Counted from the stretch's first letter, positions 32,882 through 43,332 are shown. The stretch is 64,000 nt of DNA from Microbulbifer sediminum (GCF_021729035.1 NZ_JAJSAP010000002.1:124001-188000), one strand, 5' to 3'. A program made the numbers and translations. The notes: generated by a model not told the origin, from the letters alone.

Positions 32882-35356
32882 ATGCAGGAATCATCGGCCA
32901 CAGGATCCGCCGGTCGTATCGGGACACCGGTAACCACGGCTGCCGGCAGGGAGCAGGAGGCGCCTGCGGCCTGTTCCCCGGTCCTCTTGCTCTGGTCATA
33001 TTCCCTGGGCGTTGCCGGCACCGGTCTCCTGCCCGAATTGCCCGGCTGGCCTGCCTGGTTGGTGGCTGCCAGCGCTGCTGTACTCTCCTGCGCGTTGCCC
33101 AGGCACCTGCGCCGATACCTGCCGCTCGTGCTCGCGGCCTGCCTGGGCTCTGCCTGGGCGCTCTGGCATAACCAACAGGCGCTGCTGAATCGCTTGCCCC
33201 CGGATCTGCACGGCACCGACTTCCTGCTGCCGGTGGAGATTGTTTCGCTGCCGGAGAGATCATCTCCCGTCAACGGCAGACAGGACATACGGTTCAGGGC
33301 GCGGGTGCTGCCAACAGAGACCGGCCCTCTCGTGGGACAGCAGCTGCGATTGAGTTGGTATCGCGCCGGTACCGATGTTTGCGCGCAACTGGAGGCGGGT
33401 ACCCGCTGGCTGCTGCCGGTCCGCCTCAAGCGGCCTCGGGGCAGCGTCAATCCCCATGGCTTCGACTATGAGGGATGGCTGCTACGCCAGGGAATCTACG
33501 CTACCGGTTACGTTCGCCCCGGAGATGCGGAGCCGCGCCTCCTGGGCCGGTCATCGGGTATCCCGGCGGTGCGAGAGTGGCTGCGGGACCGGCTTGTGCG
33601 GCAGGCGCCGCCGCGACCGGAGCTGATACGGGCGCTATTGCTCGGGGACCGCAGTAGCCTCAGTGGGGCAGACGAGCAACTGTTGCGCGCCACCGGCACC
33701 GCCCACCTGGTGGCGATATCGGGGCTTCACGTGGGCCTGGTGGCCGGTTTTTTTGCGCTTGCTGCGGCGATACTGATTCGTTTGCTGGGTGTCGCGGGCT
33801 GGCACCTGCCGCCTGCGATCGCGGGGGGCTGCGCGATCCTGGCGGCACTCGTGTACACGTTGCTCGCCGGCGCACCGTTATCCGCCCAACGGGCCCTGGC
33901 AATGACGGTCGTAATAACGCTGGCCTTGTGCTGGCGGCGACGTATCAGTGGCGGGCTAGCCTATGGAGCCGCACTGGCGCTCGTCTTGACGCTGCAGCCA
34001 CTCGCCATATTCAGTCCCGGCTTCTGGCTGTCGTTCGTTGCGGTCGCGGCCCTGCTGCTGGCTTTCTCCGGCAGGAGTGCTGTCGACCGGGGTGAGGGCG
34101 CGCGTCGCTGGCCGCGCGGTCTTTGGCGAGGGGTGGTGGGACTGGTCCGTGGCCAGTGGGTGATAACCCTGTTCCTGCTGGTGCCCTCTGCCTACTTCTT
34201 CTCCGGGGTAAGCACGGTGGGCTTCGCGGTGAACCTGGTTGCGATCCCCTGGATCGGATTCGGAATCCTCCCTTTGCTGATGCTGGGTGCACTGCTCGGG
34301 GGGGACGGCATTGGCGGGCAGCTGGTGGTCGCGGCCGGACAGCAACTGGAGCTACTAATGTCGCTGCTGGCCGAAGCTGGTGCTGCAGGGACCTGGCGAT
34401 CACTGGGCTACAGTGCTGGCCCGATGGGCCTGGTGCTCTGCGCCACAGGCCTGTTTTTGCTGGCCCTGCCACGGGGGACCCCGGGCCGCCACCTGGGCTG
34501 GTTGTTTGCCTTGGTCCTTGTGGGTCCGTTCGCATATCCGGAACACCACGAGAGGGGATCATTGCGGGTAGCGGTGTTCGATGTGGGACAGGGCCTGGCG
34601 TTGCTGGTCGGCGCGGGAAAGCACCACCTTTTATATGATACCGGGCCCCGGTCCCGCAGCGGCTGGAATGCCGGTGAAGCAATCCTGGCGCCCTACCTTC
34701 AAGGGGAGGGCATAGGGCTGCTTGATACGGTGGTAATCAGTCACGGGGACAGCGATCACAGCGGCGGCCTGGAGGGGTTGCTGCAGCGGGTTGCTGTCGG
34801 GCAGGTGCGCGCACCGGGCGGGTTGGCCCGCCGTGTGGGGGATTCGACGGGGATCCCGGTTGGTGAGTGTCGCGCGGGAAGCACCTATTCCCTGGGGCAG
34901 GCTGTGGTGAAAGTGCTCTGGCCGGCAGATACCACGGTCAGTGGCGAGGAAAACGACCACAGCTGTGTGCTCGCCCTGCATTGGCGAGGGGTGCGGATCC
35001 TGCTGGCGGGGGATATCTCCGCACGCGTGGAGGCGCGCCTCGTGAGGCGGTACCCGGCGCTGGGGGCTTTTGACCTCCTGCTCGCACCCCATCATGGTTC
35101 GCGGTCCTCTTCCTCACCAGCTTTTGTCGAGTGGGCCAGTCCACGGCATGTCGTGTTCAGTGCGGGGTTTCGCCATCACTTCGGCCACCCTCATCCGGAG
35201 GTGGTTGCCCGGTATGAGGCTGTCGGAGCACAGGTGTATAGCACTGCCGACTCGGGAGCACTAAAATTCGCCTGGCGTCAGCAACCAGAGGACCCTGTTG
35301 TCGTTTACGCTCGGGAAGCAGGGCGATTCTGGATAGATGATGCGGCCAAGAAATAA
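32882..35356 (+). CDS. comEC: ComEC/Rec2-family DNA-uptake channel protein
   Basis: 824 residues from ATG 32882, chosen because AAGGAATTGCC precedes it; ATG 32822 is an alternative. The N-terminal DUF4131-type region, the competence domain with helices around ISGLHVGLVAGFF, and a C-terminal metallo-beta-lactamase-like domain with HGDSDHSGGLEGLL and LLLAPHHGSRSSSSP are all present. It forms the inner-membrane channel for single-stranded DNA in natural transformation. It heads the conserved comEC-exbBD-lpxK region, here interrupted by two exported-protein genes. Confidence 0.93.
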   Translation: MQESSATGSAGRIGTPVTTAAGREQEAPAACSPVLLLWSYSLGVAGTGLLPELPGWPAWLVAASAAVLSCALPRHLRRYLPLVLAACLGSAWALWHNQQALLNRLPPDLHGTDFLLPVEIVSLPERSSPVNGRQDIRFRARVLPTETGPLVGQQLRLSWYRAGTDVCAQLEAGTRWLLPVRLKRPRGSVNPHGFDYEGWLLRQGIYATGYVRPGDAEPRLLGRSSGIPAVREWLRDRLVRQAPPRPELIRALLLGDRSSLSGADEQLLRATGTAHLVAISGLHVGLVAGFFALAAAILIRLLGVAGWHLPPAIAGGCAILAALVYTLLAGAPLSAQRALAMTVVITLALCWRRRISGGLAYGAALALVLTLQPLAIFSPGFWLSFVAVAALLLAFSGRSAVDRGEGARRWPRGLWRGVVGLVRGQWVITLFLLVPSAYFFSGVSTVGFAVNLVAIPWIGFGILPLLMLGALLGGDGIGGQLVVAAGQQLELLMSLLAEAGAAGTWRSLGYSAGPMGLVLCATGLFLLALPRGTPGRHLGWLFALVLVGPFAYPEHHERGSLRVAVFDVGQGLALLVGAGKHHLLYDTGPRSRSGWNAGEAILAPYLQGEGIGLLDTVVISHGDSDHSGGLEGLLQRVAVGQVRAPGGLARRVGDSTGIPVGECRAGSTYSLGQAVVKVLWPADTTVSGEENDHSCVLALHWRGVRILLAGDISARVEARLVRRYPALGAFDLLLAPHHGSRSSSSPAFVEWASPRHVVFSAGFRHHFGHPHPEVVARYEAVGAQVYSTADSGALKFAWRQQPEDPVVVYAREAGRFWIDDAAKK

Positions 35357-35628
35357 CCTTTGCGCTGCAAAAGTGTGGAGTAATGCGCACGGAAGTCCCA
35401 CTTTTGGTGGGAGCAGGTCTCAGTTTACAGGGTTGGCTGCGCGGGGAACTTCTATTGTGAAGTTGGTCAAATCCAATCTGCTAATAATTGTTAGCCTTTG
35501 ATAATGCTCAGAGAGTGCGCGACTGCTCAAAAATTGAGCTGTGCAGTCCGGCGACCCAGCCGGGTTGACATAGTGCCGGAAGCAGGGGCACGAGCAAAGA
35601 GATGTGGTGTGTTTTGATGAAGAGTTAC

Positions 35629-36462
35629 ATGAATAAGAAACTTCTTTCCGGGGTTGTCGTTACGGTGGCTGCATTGTCTGCCAACCCGGCCCTGGCGGAG
35701 CCGGAGTGGAAATACTCCCTCGGCACTGACATCAGCAGCGGTGATTACGGTGATTCTGTGGAAACGGATATCGTTTCCACCCCATTTACCGTGAGTTACA
35801 AGCCCTCTGCCAGCTGGACCTTCAAGGCTTCGCTGCCATTCGTGCAGATCGAGGGCCCCGGTGGTGTCGTGCCCGGCGGTGATGGCGGCGTTGTCGTGGG
35901 GCGCGGCAACGGCGGTGGTTTTGGTCCGGGAAACGGAAACGGCGGAGCGGTTGAGACTGATGTTGAAACCGTGAAGGAATCGGGTATCGGTGACCTGTGG
36001 CTTACCGGCACATACAGCCTCGACCCGATCGGCGAGCGCTGGTTTGTTGATCTCTCCGGGAAATACAAGGTGCCGACCGCTGACGAGGAAAAAGGGCTGG
36101 GTACCGGCGAGCCGGACTACACCCTGCAGGCCGAGGTTTTTACGATCGTCGGTGACTTTACTCCGTTTGCCACCCTTGCGCGCAAGATGAAGGGTGACTT
36201 ACCGGAAACCGAACTCAAGGATGTCTGGTACACGTCGGTGGGCAGTGGTTACCGCCTGGGTAGTAATACCAGTGTGGGTGTATCCCTGGACTACCAGCAG
36301 GCAACAACCGAAACCAACGACCCCTCTACGGAACTGTTTGGTTATATGAACCAGAAATTGAGTGAGCAATGGAGCGGTATGCTCTACGCCTATAAGGGAC
36401 TTTCTGATGGCAGCCCGGACTTTGGTTTTGGTGTCCAGGTCAGTTACCGTCCGGGCCAGTAA
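35629..36462 (+). CDS. outer-membrane beta-barrel protein of unknown function
   Basis: 277 residues from ATG 35629 (other ATGs at 35602 and 35617 are in frame; this one gives the cleanest signal peptide, MNKKLLSGVVVTVAALSANPALA). The mature part has alternating beta-strands (WKYSLGTDISSGDYGD, TVSYKPSASWTFKASLP) and ends GVQVSYRPGQ. A glycine-rich loop of about 35 residues (GGVVPGGDGGVVVGRGNGGG...) sits near residues 65-95, probably exposed outside. Family resembles small transporter-type outer-membrane proteins. It is 35 bases before the next gene, so both are likely one operon. Confidence 0.75.
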   Translation: MNKKLLSGVVVTVAALSANPALAEPEWKYSLGTDISSGDYGDSVETDIVSTPFTVSYKPSASWTFKASLPFVQIEGPGGVVPGGDGGVVVGRGNGGGFGPGNGNGGAVETDVETVKESGIGDLWLTGTYSLDPIGERWFVDLSGKYKVPTADEEKGLGTGEPDYTLQAEVFTIVGDFTPFATLARKMKGDLPETELKDVWYTSVGSGYRLGSNTSVGVSLDYQQATTETNDPSTELFGYMNQKLSEQWSGMLYAYKGLSDGSPDFGFGVQVSYRPGQ

Positions 36463-36497
36463 CCGGCGGTTTATTTTTTTAAACAGGAGAACGAGCG

Positions 36498-37271
36498 ATG
36501 AAGATTCCCTACAAGACAGCAGTACTTCCCGCTGTGCTTTCTGCCATGCTCGCGGGTGCGGTCTGGGCCCAGGACGAGATGCCGGATAATGATGCAACTG
36601 ATACCGAAGTTGTAGAATCGGTTGGCGATGTTTCCTCCGGCAATGTTGCCGGAATGTTCAGTGATTTCCTTGGTGAGGATTCCCAGAACTATGTGGAAGG
36701 CCTGCGCAGCGGCGAGCTGACCTATGTACCGCCGGAAGATGCCGAAGGTGGTGCAGAGGGTGACGCCGCAGAGGATGTTGCTGAAACCGACGATGTAGAG
36801 GGTGTCGAAGGTGAGGAAACCACCGTTGGCATGGGCTACGGCAATGTGGTGATCACCCTGGCGCTGGCGGAGCAGCTGGCCATGGCTTCTGCCGCCGAGG
36901 CGCTTGAGGGTGAGACCGGCATGACTGCCGATGACGCCATCAATGAAGTCCTGTACATGCGTGTCGAAGAGGGCATGGGCTGGGGCCAGATCGCCAAGGC
37001 GATGGGCTTCAATCTGGGCGAGATCATGAGCGGAATCCACTCCAACCGCCCGGAAACCGCCGGCATGGCCAAAGCCGACAAAATGACCGGCCATGACAAG
37101 CGTGCCGAGAAAGCCGTATCGATGGAAAAAGGCATGAAGCCCGATACCGCCGGCCCGAAGATGGCCAAGCCGGAGCGCCCGGCCAAGCTGGAGCGTCCCA
37201 CCAAGCCTGAGCGCCCGGAGAAGCCGGAGCGTCCGGAGAAGCCCGCCAAGCCGGAGCGTCCGGGACGCTGA
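36498..37271 (+). CDS. exported acidic protein with KPERP-repeat tail, function unknown
   Basis: 257 residues with a signal peptide (ending AGAVWAQDEM). Three parts: an acidic, low-complexity N-terminus (residues about 25-115, rich in Asp, Glu, Val); a helical core, LALAEQLAMASAAEALEGETG then INEVLYMRVEEGMGWGQIAKAMGFNLGEIMSG; and a basic tail of repeated Lys-Pro-Glu-Arg-Pro blocks (residues about 220-257). The tail could bind peptidoglycan, LPS or nucleic acid, but no function is known. It has GGAGAACGAG upstream. Confidence 0.75.
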   Translation: MKIPYKTAVLPAVLSAMLAGAVWAQDEMPDNDATDTEVVESVGDVSSGNVAGMFSDFLGEDSQNYVEGLRSGELTYVPPEDAEGGAEGDAAEDVAETDDVEGVEGEETTVGMGYGNVVITLALAEQLAMASAAEALEGETGMTADDAINEVLYMRVEEGMGWGQIAKAMGFNLGEIMSGIHSNRPETAGMAKADKMTGHDKRAEKAVSMEKGMKPDTAGPKMAKPERPAKLERPTKPERPEKPERPEKPAKPERPGR

Positions 37272-37310
37272 TCGAATACTGGTGGCCCAGGCCACCAGGC
37301 GTCGAACCTG

Positions 37311-37337
37311 AACCGCCGGTCTCCCGGCGGTTTTTTT
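37311..37337 (+). terminator. terminator after the KPERP-tail gene
   Basis: Stem AACCGCCGG / CCGGCGGTT with a 4-base loop followed by seven Ts. A second small hairpin, GGTGGCC / GGCCACC at 37281-37296, comes just before. This separates the two exported-protein genes from exbB. Confidence 0.88.
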
Positions 37338-37483
37338 ATGGGCCAGGTGCAACAACCCTGTTCCTGTGCCACGGTGTAACCGGTGTCACAGACAGGGAAA
37401 AGACGCGCTTGGCAAGACTTAGCTGGCGCCAAGAGCTGTGGTAGAGTGCTGCTCTACCTTTCGCAGTACGGGTAATAAAAAAA

Positions 37484-38104
37484 GTGTTAGAGATAATAAA
37501 GTCCGGTGGCTGGCTGATGCTGCCGATCCTGCTCTGTTCCGTCGCGGTTATTGCCATTTTTATCGAGCGTCTCTGGACCCTGAATCCCCGCCGCATTGCG
37601 CCACGGGGCCTCCTGGGTGAGGTCTGGGGTTGGCTTAAAAACAACCAGATTGACGGCGAAAAACTCAAGGCGCTTCGCGACTCCAGTCCGCTGGGGCGGA
37701 TTTTTGCCGCGGGCCTGTCAAATTCCCGCCACGGCCGCGATGTAATGAAGGACAGTATCGAGGAGGCCGCCAGCCAGGTCGTTCACGATCTGGAGCGTTT
37801 CCTGGGTGCGCTGGGAACCATCGCTGCCGTAGCGCCGCTGATCGGACTGCTGGGAACGGTCGTGGGCATGATCCAGGTATTCACGGCGATCATGCTGGAG
37901 GGTACCGGTAACGCCGGTGTGCTGGCAGGGGGCATCAGCCAGGCGCTGATCACCACCGCTGCGGGCCTGACAGTGGCCATCCCCGCGTTGATAGCCCATC
38001 GCTATTTCCAGCGCCGGGTGGACACCATCGTGGTCACCATGGAGCAGGAGGCCGTCAAGCTGGTGGACGCCCTGCACAGTGATCGCCGCGTCGAAACAGC
38101 CTGA
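37484..38104 (+). CDS. exbB: MotA/TolQ/ExbB-family proton channel protein
   Basis: 206 residues from a GTG start. Three hydrophobic helices: LMLPILLCSVAVIAIFIERLW, TIAAVAPLIGLLGTVVGMIQVF and ALITTAAGLTVAIPALIAHRYF. With ExbD it uses the proton gradient to energise an outer-membrane transport protein, or to support TolA/TonB-like systems. It is followed by exbD and the lipid A genes; this position is conserved in pseudomonads. Confidence 0.9.
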   Translation: MLEIIKSGGWLMLPILLCSVAVIAIFIERLWTLNPRRIAPRGLLGEVWGWLKNNQIDGEKLKALRDSSPLGRIFAAGLSNSRHGRDVMKDSIEEAASQVVHDLERFLGALGTIAAVAPLIGLLGTVVGMIQVFTAIMLEGTGNAGVLAGGISQALITTAAGLTVAIPALIAHRYFQRRVDTIVVTMEQEAVKLVDALHSDRRVETA

Positions 38105-38114
38105 GGAACACAGG

Positions 38115-38534
38115 ATGCAGTTTCGCCGCCAAGCCAGAGAGCAGGATGGGGTCAATCTCACGCCACTGATCGACGTGGTGTTCCTGCTGCTGATATTTTT
38201 CATGGTCTCGACCACATTCACCAAGGAGAGCCACCTCAAGCTGGACCTCCCTGAGGCCTCGGGCCCACAGGCCGAGAATCCACCCCGTAGCATTGAGGTG
38301 CTGATCAATGCGGATGGCTCCTATTCTGTGGATGGGCGCGCCCTGGTGAACAAAAAACTGACTACCCTGAAATCGGCGCTGTCGGAAGTTTCTGCGGGCG
38401 AGTACAATCGCCCCCTGATTATTACTGCCGATGCCACGGCGGAGCACCAGGCTGTGGTGCGAGCCATGGATGCCGCTGGCCAGTTGGGCTTCGTCCACCT
38501 GAGCATTACCACGCGGCAACCGGAAGAGAGTTAA
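38115..38534 (+). CDS. exbD: ExbD/TolR-family biopolymer transport protein
   Basis: 139 residues from ATG 38115 (GAGGAACACAGG upstream; the frame is open from 38079). One N-terminal membrane helix with the essential Asp20 in LIDVVFLLLIFFMVST, then a periplasmic domain. It is 10 bases after exbB and works with it as stator. Confidence 0.92.
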   Translation: MQFRRQAREQDGVNLTPLIDVVFLLLIFFMVSTTFTKESHLKLDLPEASGPQAENPPRSIEVLINADGSYSVDGRALVNKKLTTLKSALSEVSAGEYNRPLIITADATAEHQAVVRAMDAAGQLGFVHLSITTRQPEES

Positions 38535-38665
38535 CCGACAGGGTGCAACTGCCGGGTCGCACGGCGCGACCCGCTTGCCCCCTGAGGCCGGAGACCGCCG
38601 GGCCTGAAGCCGCCTGCAGGGGCTGACCGCCGCGCTCCTCCGCCCGTTGTACGATTTGGGTATCT

Positions 38666-40486
38666 ATGGATAAAGCCCCAGTGCTCCCGCCAAGCGGGAC
38701 AAAGACCTACCGCCGCCTGCTTTCCTACGCCCTGCCTCACTGGTCGATTTTCGGCCTGGCAGTATTGGGTTTCCTCCTGTTCTCCACCATGAACGTGAGC
38801 CTGATCGCGGTAACTGAGTTGCTGCTGGACGCAGTGGGTTCCGGCATCCAGCAGGGGCAGGGGTTCCTGGCGAAATGGGTGGCCGGCTACTTCCCCGGTG
38901 GCATCATGCCGCAGGAAACGGCGCGGTGGATGGTGCCTCTGGCGATGTTGCTGATTATTGTCCTGCGGGCATCCGGGAACTTCATCGGCAGCTACGGCCT
39001 GGCCTATGTGGCCCGCGCGGTGATTCACCAGTTGCGCACCGACCTGTTCGTTAAAATCGGCCAGCTCCCCAGTGCCTACTTTGACCGTTATACGGGCGCT
39101 TACCTGATCTCCAAGGTTTCCTATAACGTGGAGCAGGTCACCAACTCCATCACCAAGGCGATGAAGGTGATGATCCGCGAGTCCTTCACCGCACTCGGGT
39201 TGCTGACCTACCTGTTGCTGGTGAACTGGAAGTTGACCCTGACCTTCTTCCTGTTTGCGCCGCTGATTGCGTTCATCGTGCGTATCGTCGGCAAGCGATT
39301 CCGCAAGCTAAGCCATCGTATCCAGAACAGCATGGGTGATGTCACCCATGTGACCCAGGAGACCATCAACGGCTACCAGGTGGTGCGCATGTATGGCGGC
39401 CAGACCTATGAAAATGCCCGGTTCGAGTCCGCCAGTGACAACAATCGCCAACAATTCATGAAGCTGGTGGTGGCCAATAACGGCAGCGTGTCGATTATCC
39501 AGATCCTGGTGGGCCTGGCGACTGCATCGATTGTCTGGCTGGCGCTGGCGCCGGGCATGGTCGAGGCGATGACTGCTGGTGTCTTTGCTTCATATATCGG
39601 CGCGGCGGCTTCACTGGCCAAGCCGGTGCGGAGCCTTTCGGAAGTCTACGCTGATATCCAGAAGGGTATCGCCGCCGCGGAGAGCATTTTTGATGTCCTG
39701 GATTCCCCCCGGGAGCCGGCAGATGGAACCGCGTCACTGCCATCCCCGGTGCACGGTGCGGTCACCTTTGAGCATGTTGGCTTTCGCTATGACGCGGCAG
39801 CCCCGGCAGTGTTGAGCGATATCGATATCGAGGTTGCGGCCGGCCAGACGGTGGCACTGGTGGGCGCGTCCGGATCGGGCAAGAGTACCCTGGTCAGCCT
39901 GCTGGCACGCTTCTATGATCCGACGAGTGGGCGTATTCTCCTGGACGGGGTCGACATCGCGGATGTCCCGCTCGAGCAGTTGCGGGCCCAGATCAGCATG
40001 GTGTCGCAGAACATCGTTTTGTTCAACGATACTGTCTATAACAACATTGCTTACGGTGAGCTTGCGGACTCCCCGCGTGAGGCTGTGGAGCGGGCGGTTG
40101 AGCTGGCCCATGCCACTGACTTTGTGGCGGGGCTGCCCGAGGGGCTCGATACGGTGCTGGGGGACAATGCGCAGATGCTTTCCGGTGGCCAGCGCCAGCG
40201 CCTGGCGATTGCCCGGGCATTGCTGAAAGACGCGCCGGTACTGATTCTTGACGAGGCAACCTCCGCGCTGGATAACGAGTCCGAGCGCAGTATCCAGGCG
40301 GCACTGGCGGAAGTCATGAAGAATCGGACAACCTTCGTGATTGCCCACCGCCTCAGTACGATCGAAGGCGCTGACAGGATCCTGGTAATGGAGCAGGGCC
40401 GAATCGTCGAAAGTGGCGATCATCGGGCCCTGGTAGAGCAGGGTGGTCGTTATGCTGCCCTGCTGCAACAGCAGCGAGCGGGATAA
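38666..40486 (+). CDS. msbA: lipid A flippase MsbA
   Basis: 606 residues. Six-helix ABC transmembrane domain, then the nucleotide-binding domain with Walker A GASGSGKST, signature LSGGQRQRLAIARAL and Walker B PVLILDEATSALD. It flips lipid A-core from the inner to the outer leaflet of the inner membrane. It is 8 bases before lpxK, as in E. coli, which supports MsbA over other ABC exporters. Confidence 0.95.
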   Translation: MDKAPVLPPSGTKTYRRLLSYALPHWSIFGLAVLGFLLFSTMNVSLIAVTELLLDAVGSGIQQGQGFLAKWVAGYFPGGIMPQETARWMVPLAMLLIIVLRASGNFIGSYGLAYVARAVIHQLRTDLFVKIGQLPSAYFDRYTGAYLISKVSYNVEQVTNSITKAMKVMIRESFTALGLLTYLLLVNWKLTLTFFLFAPLIAFIVRIVGKRFRKLSHRIQNSMGDVTHVTQETINGYQVVRMYGGQTYENARFESASDNNRQQFMKLVVANNGSVSIIQILVGLATASIVWLALAPGMVEAMTAGVFASYIGAAASLAKPVRSLSEVYADIQKGIAAAESIFDVLDSPREPADGTASLPSPVHGAVTFEHVGFRYDAAAPAVLSDIDIEVAAGQTVALVGASGSGKSTLVSLLARFYDPTSGRILLDGVDIADVPLEQLRAQISMVSQNIVLFNDTVYNNIAYGELADSPREAVERAVELAHATDFVAGLPEGLDTVLGDNAQMLSGGQRQRLAIARALLKDAPVLILDEATSALDNESERSIQAALAEVMKNRTTFVIAHRLSTIEGADRILVMEQGRIVESGDHRALVEQGGRYAALLQQQRAG

Positions 40487-40494
40487 ACGGATAG

Positions 40495-41526
40495 ATGTCG
40501 ATGGAAGACTGGTTTAACAAGCAATGGTATCCGGAGCGGAAGCAACTCTCGCCGGTGGCGCTGCTGTCCCCGTTATCGGCCGTCTACAGGGCGGTAACCA
40601 GTCGCCGCCGGCGTGCGTTTCGCGAGACGCCTCCCGAGCCGCTGCCGGTACCGGTGATTATCGTGGGTAATATCACGGTCGGAGGCGCGGGCAAGACGCC
40701 ACTGGTCGCCGAACTGGCGCGCTGGCTGGGAGAGCGGGGTTACAACCCCGGAATCGTCAGCCGCGGGTACGGTGGCCGGGCCAAGGCCTACCCCTACCAG
40801 GTCACCGCACAGTCACACCCGCTGGAGTCTGGTGACGAGCCGCTGATGCTGCACCTGATTACCGGTATGCCGGTGATGGTCTCGCCGGACCGCAGTGAGG
40901 CTGCGCAGGCCCTGGTGGATTACCACCAGTGTGATGTGATCCTGTCCGACGACGGGCTCCAGCACTACGGTCTGTGGCGAAGCCTGGAGATCTGCGTTAT
41001 CGATGGCCAGCGTGGGTTGGGCAACCGCCACCTGTTGCCCCGCGGGCCGCTGCGGGAACCACCGGAACGCCTGGACAGTGTCGACCTTGTGGTAGTGAAT
41101 GGTGAACCTGATTCCCGTATCAGCGACCAGTGCGGCGAGCAGATAGATTTCACCATGAAACTGCAGCCGTCCAACTGGCACCAGTTCAACCTGGACCAGA
41201 CATCGACACTGAAGCTCGCGTCCGGGCCCGAGGTCGGGCCATGCCACGCGGTAGCAGCGATCGGTAACCCACAGCGCTTTTTCCGCGAGCTGCGCCAGAT
41301 GGGATACCAGGTCATGGAGCAGGCGTTTGCCGACCACCACCAGTTCAGCCAGCAGGAGCTGCAGTTCGACGGGGAAACCCCTGTGATCATGACCATGAAG
41401 GATGCGGTCAAGTGCCGCGACTTCTGGCAGAGCCACTGGTGGGCACTGGAAGTGCGCGCGCTCCTGCCCGACCTTTTCTACCAGCAAATACACCAACACC
41501 TGCAAGATTTTTCCCCCGATGAGTGA
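40495..41526 (+). CDS. lpxK: tetraacyldisaccharide 4'-kinase LpxK
   Basis: 343 residues. Phosphorylates the lipid A disaccharide at the 4' position. P-loop [18 protein letters not shown] near residue 60-75, then [12 protein letters not shown] and [14 protein letters not shown]. The last part covers ITMKDAVKC. Its stop overlaps the kdsB start by 8 bases. Confidence 0.96.
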   Translation: MSMEDWFNKQWYPERKQLSPVALLSPLSAVYRAVTSRRRRAFRETPPEPLPVPVIIVGNITVGGAGKTPLVAELARWLGERGYNPGIVSRGYGGRAKAYPYQVTAQSHPLESGDEPLMLHLITGMPVMVSPDRSEAAQALVDYHQCDVILSDDGLQHYGLWRSLEICVIDGQRGLGNRHLLPRGPLREPPERLDSVDLVVVNGEPDSRISDQCGEQIDFTMKLQPSNWHQFNLDQTSTLKLASGPEVGPCHAVAAIGNPQRFFRELRQMGYQVMEQAFADHHQFSQQELQFDGETPVIMTMKDAVKCRDFWQSHWWALEVRALLPDLFYQQIHQHLQDFSPDE

Positions 41527-42289
41527 GCCCCTCTCTTTCGATGTTGTTATTCCCGCGCGCTACGGCTCCAGCCGCTTGCCGGGCAAACCACTGGCGGATA
41601 TCGCCGGTAAGTCGATGGTCCAGCGTGTCTATGAGCGTGCCGCCGACAGTGCCGCGGAAAGGGTTTTTGTGGCCACTGATGATATGCGCGTGGCCCAGGC
41701 AGTGCGGGCCTTCGGTGGCGAAGTCTGCATGACCTCACCGGACCACGCCTCGGGTACCGATCGTCTCCATGAGGTGGCCGCGAACCTGGGGTTGGCCGGA
41801 GAGCGTATTCTCGTGAACGTCCAGGGGGATGAACCGCTGATTCCACCGGCAGTGATTGACCAGGTGGCGGCCAACCTGGCCGGCAACCCCGCAGCGGGGG
41901 TAGCCACACTGGCGGAGCCCATCCGCGGTGTAGAGGACTTCCTCAACCCCAATATCGTCAAGGTGGTGACTGCGGAATCCGGCCTCGCGCGGTATTTTTC
42001 ACGCGCGCCGATCCCGTGGCCACGCGATGCGTTCGCGGTACACCAGGCACGCCTGCCCGAGGGATTCACCCCACGGCGCCACATTGGCATTTACGCCTAC
42101 CGCGTCGCCCTGCTGCAAAAATTTGTCAGCTGGGATATGGCCCCGCTGGAGCGCCTCGAATCCCTGGAGCAGCTGCGATTCCTCTACCACGATGAGAGTA
42201 TCCACGTAGCGGATGCCTGCGAGGACGTACCGGGCGGCGTGGATACGGAGCAGGACCTGCAGCGCATGCGGACCCTGCTGGCGGACTGA
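41519..42289 (+). CDS. kdsB: CMP-Kdo synthetase KdsB
   Basis: 256 residues from ATG 41519. Activates Kdo with CTP for attachment to lipid A. Nucleotidyltransferase motifs [14 protein letters not shown] and [10 protein letters not shown], then [16 protein letters not shown] [12 protein letters not shown] and RHIGIYAYR. It overlaps lpxK and is followed directly by murB. Confidence 0.96.
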   Translation: MSEPLSFDVVIPARYGSSRLPGKPLADIAGKSMVQRVYERAADSAAERVFVATDDMRVAQAVRAFGGEVCMTSPDHASGTDRLHEVAANLGLAGERILVNVQGDEPLIPPAVIDQVAANLAGNPAAGVATLAEPIRGVEDFLNPNIVKVVTAESGLARYFSRAPIPWPRDAFAVHQARLPEGFTPRRHIGIYAYRVALLQKFVSWDMAPLERLESLEQLRFLYHDESIHVADACEDVPGGVDTEQDLQRMRTLLAD

Positions 42290-42290
42290 A

Positions 42291-43307
42291 ATGATCCAGT
42301 CAGATGTAGACCTGCAGCCCTACAATACGCTCGCGATAGCCGCACGGGCCGCGCATTTCGCGCGCGTCGAAACCCTCGAGCAGCTCCAGGAGGCGTTGGA
42401 GTTCGCGCGCCGGAAGCACCTGCCGATCCTGCCCCTGGGTGGGGGGAGCAATATCGTGTTGACCGGCGATTTTCCCGGCCTCGTGGTTCATCTGGACAAT
42501 CCCGGCCTGTCTATCAGTAAGCAGGGCGACTGCACTTCAATAACGGCTGGTGCCGGGGAGAACTGGCATCGGCTGGTGCTGGCTACAGTGGACCGCGGCC
42601 TCGGTGGCCTGGAAAACCTCGCCCTGATCCCCGGTCGTATCGGTGCGGCACCAATCCAGAATATTGGCGCATACGGCGTGGAGCTCCGGGATACTTTCCA
42701 GAGCCTGGAGGCCGTACATGTGGCCACCGGGGAGGTTCATCGCTTTTCCGCCGCGGAGTGTGAGTTCGGCTATCGGGACAGCGTCTTCAAGGGCAGGGCG
42801 AGGGACCAGTACATCATCACCAGTGTGTGCCTGCACCTGCCCGAAGAGTGGCATCCCCGGACAGATTACCCGGCCCTGCAGCAATACTTCCGTGAGCAAC
42901 AGGTGGATGCCACCGGGTTGACGCCCCGCGGGGTCGCCGATGCGGTAATCGCGGTGCGTACCAGCAAGCTGCCTGATCCGGGTGTGATCCCCAATGCCGG
43001 CAGTTTTTTCAAGAATCCTGTTGTGGACCGGGAGCTGTACCACGAGTTGAAGCAGGCATATCCCGACCTGGTCGCCTACGAAGTGGGGGATCGCTGGAAG
43101 CTGGCCGCTGGCTGGTTGATCGACCGTGCCGGTTGGCGGGGCAGGAGGCAGGGCGCGGTAGGTGTGCACGAGCGGCAGGCCCTTGTACTGGTGAACCCCG
43201 GCCGGGGTAACGGGGCCGAAGTGACCGGCCTGGCGCGGGAGATTGCGGCTGACATTAAGGCCAGGTATGGCGTGGAACTGGAACCTGAGCCCAGGTATTA
43301 CCCCTGA
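42291..43307 (+). CDS. murB: UDP-N-acetylenolpyruvoylglucosamine reductase MurB
   Basis: 338 residues from ATG 42291, two bases after the kdsB stop. Flavoenzyme that reduces UDP-GlcNAc-enolpyruvate to UDP-MurNAc. FAD-binding LPLGGGSNIVLTGDFPG, GAPIQNIGAYG-like APIQNIGAYGVEL, and the catalytic Ser in PNAGSFFKNPVV. E. coli-like type I length. Confidence 0.96.
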   Translation: MIQSDVDLQPYNTLAIAARAAHFARVETLEQLQEALEFARRKHLPILPLGGGSNIVLTGDFPGLVVHLDNPGLSISKQGDCTSITAGAGENWHRLVLATVDRGLGGLENLALIPGRIGAAPIQNIGAYGVELRDTFQSLEAVHVATGEVHRFSAAECEFGYRDSVFKGRARDQYIITSVCLHLPEEWHPRTDYPALQQYFREQQVDATGLTPRGVADAVIAVRTSKLPDPGVIPNAGSFFKNPVVDRELYHELKQAYPDLVAYEVGDRWKLAAGWLIDRAGWRGRRQGAVGVHERQALVLVNPGRGNGAEVTGLAREIAADIKARYGVELEPEPRYYP

Positions 43308-43332
43308 CTCCAACGATTCCGGAGCCTGGAAG

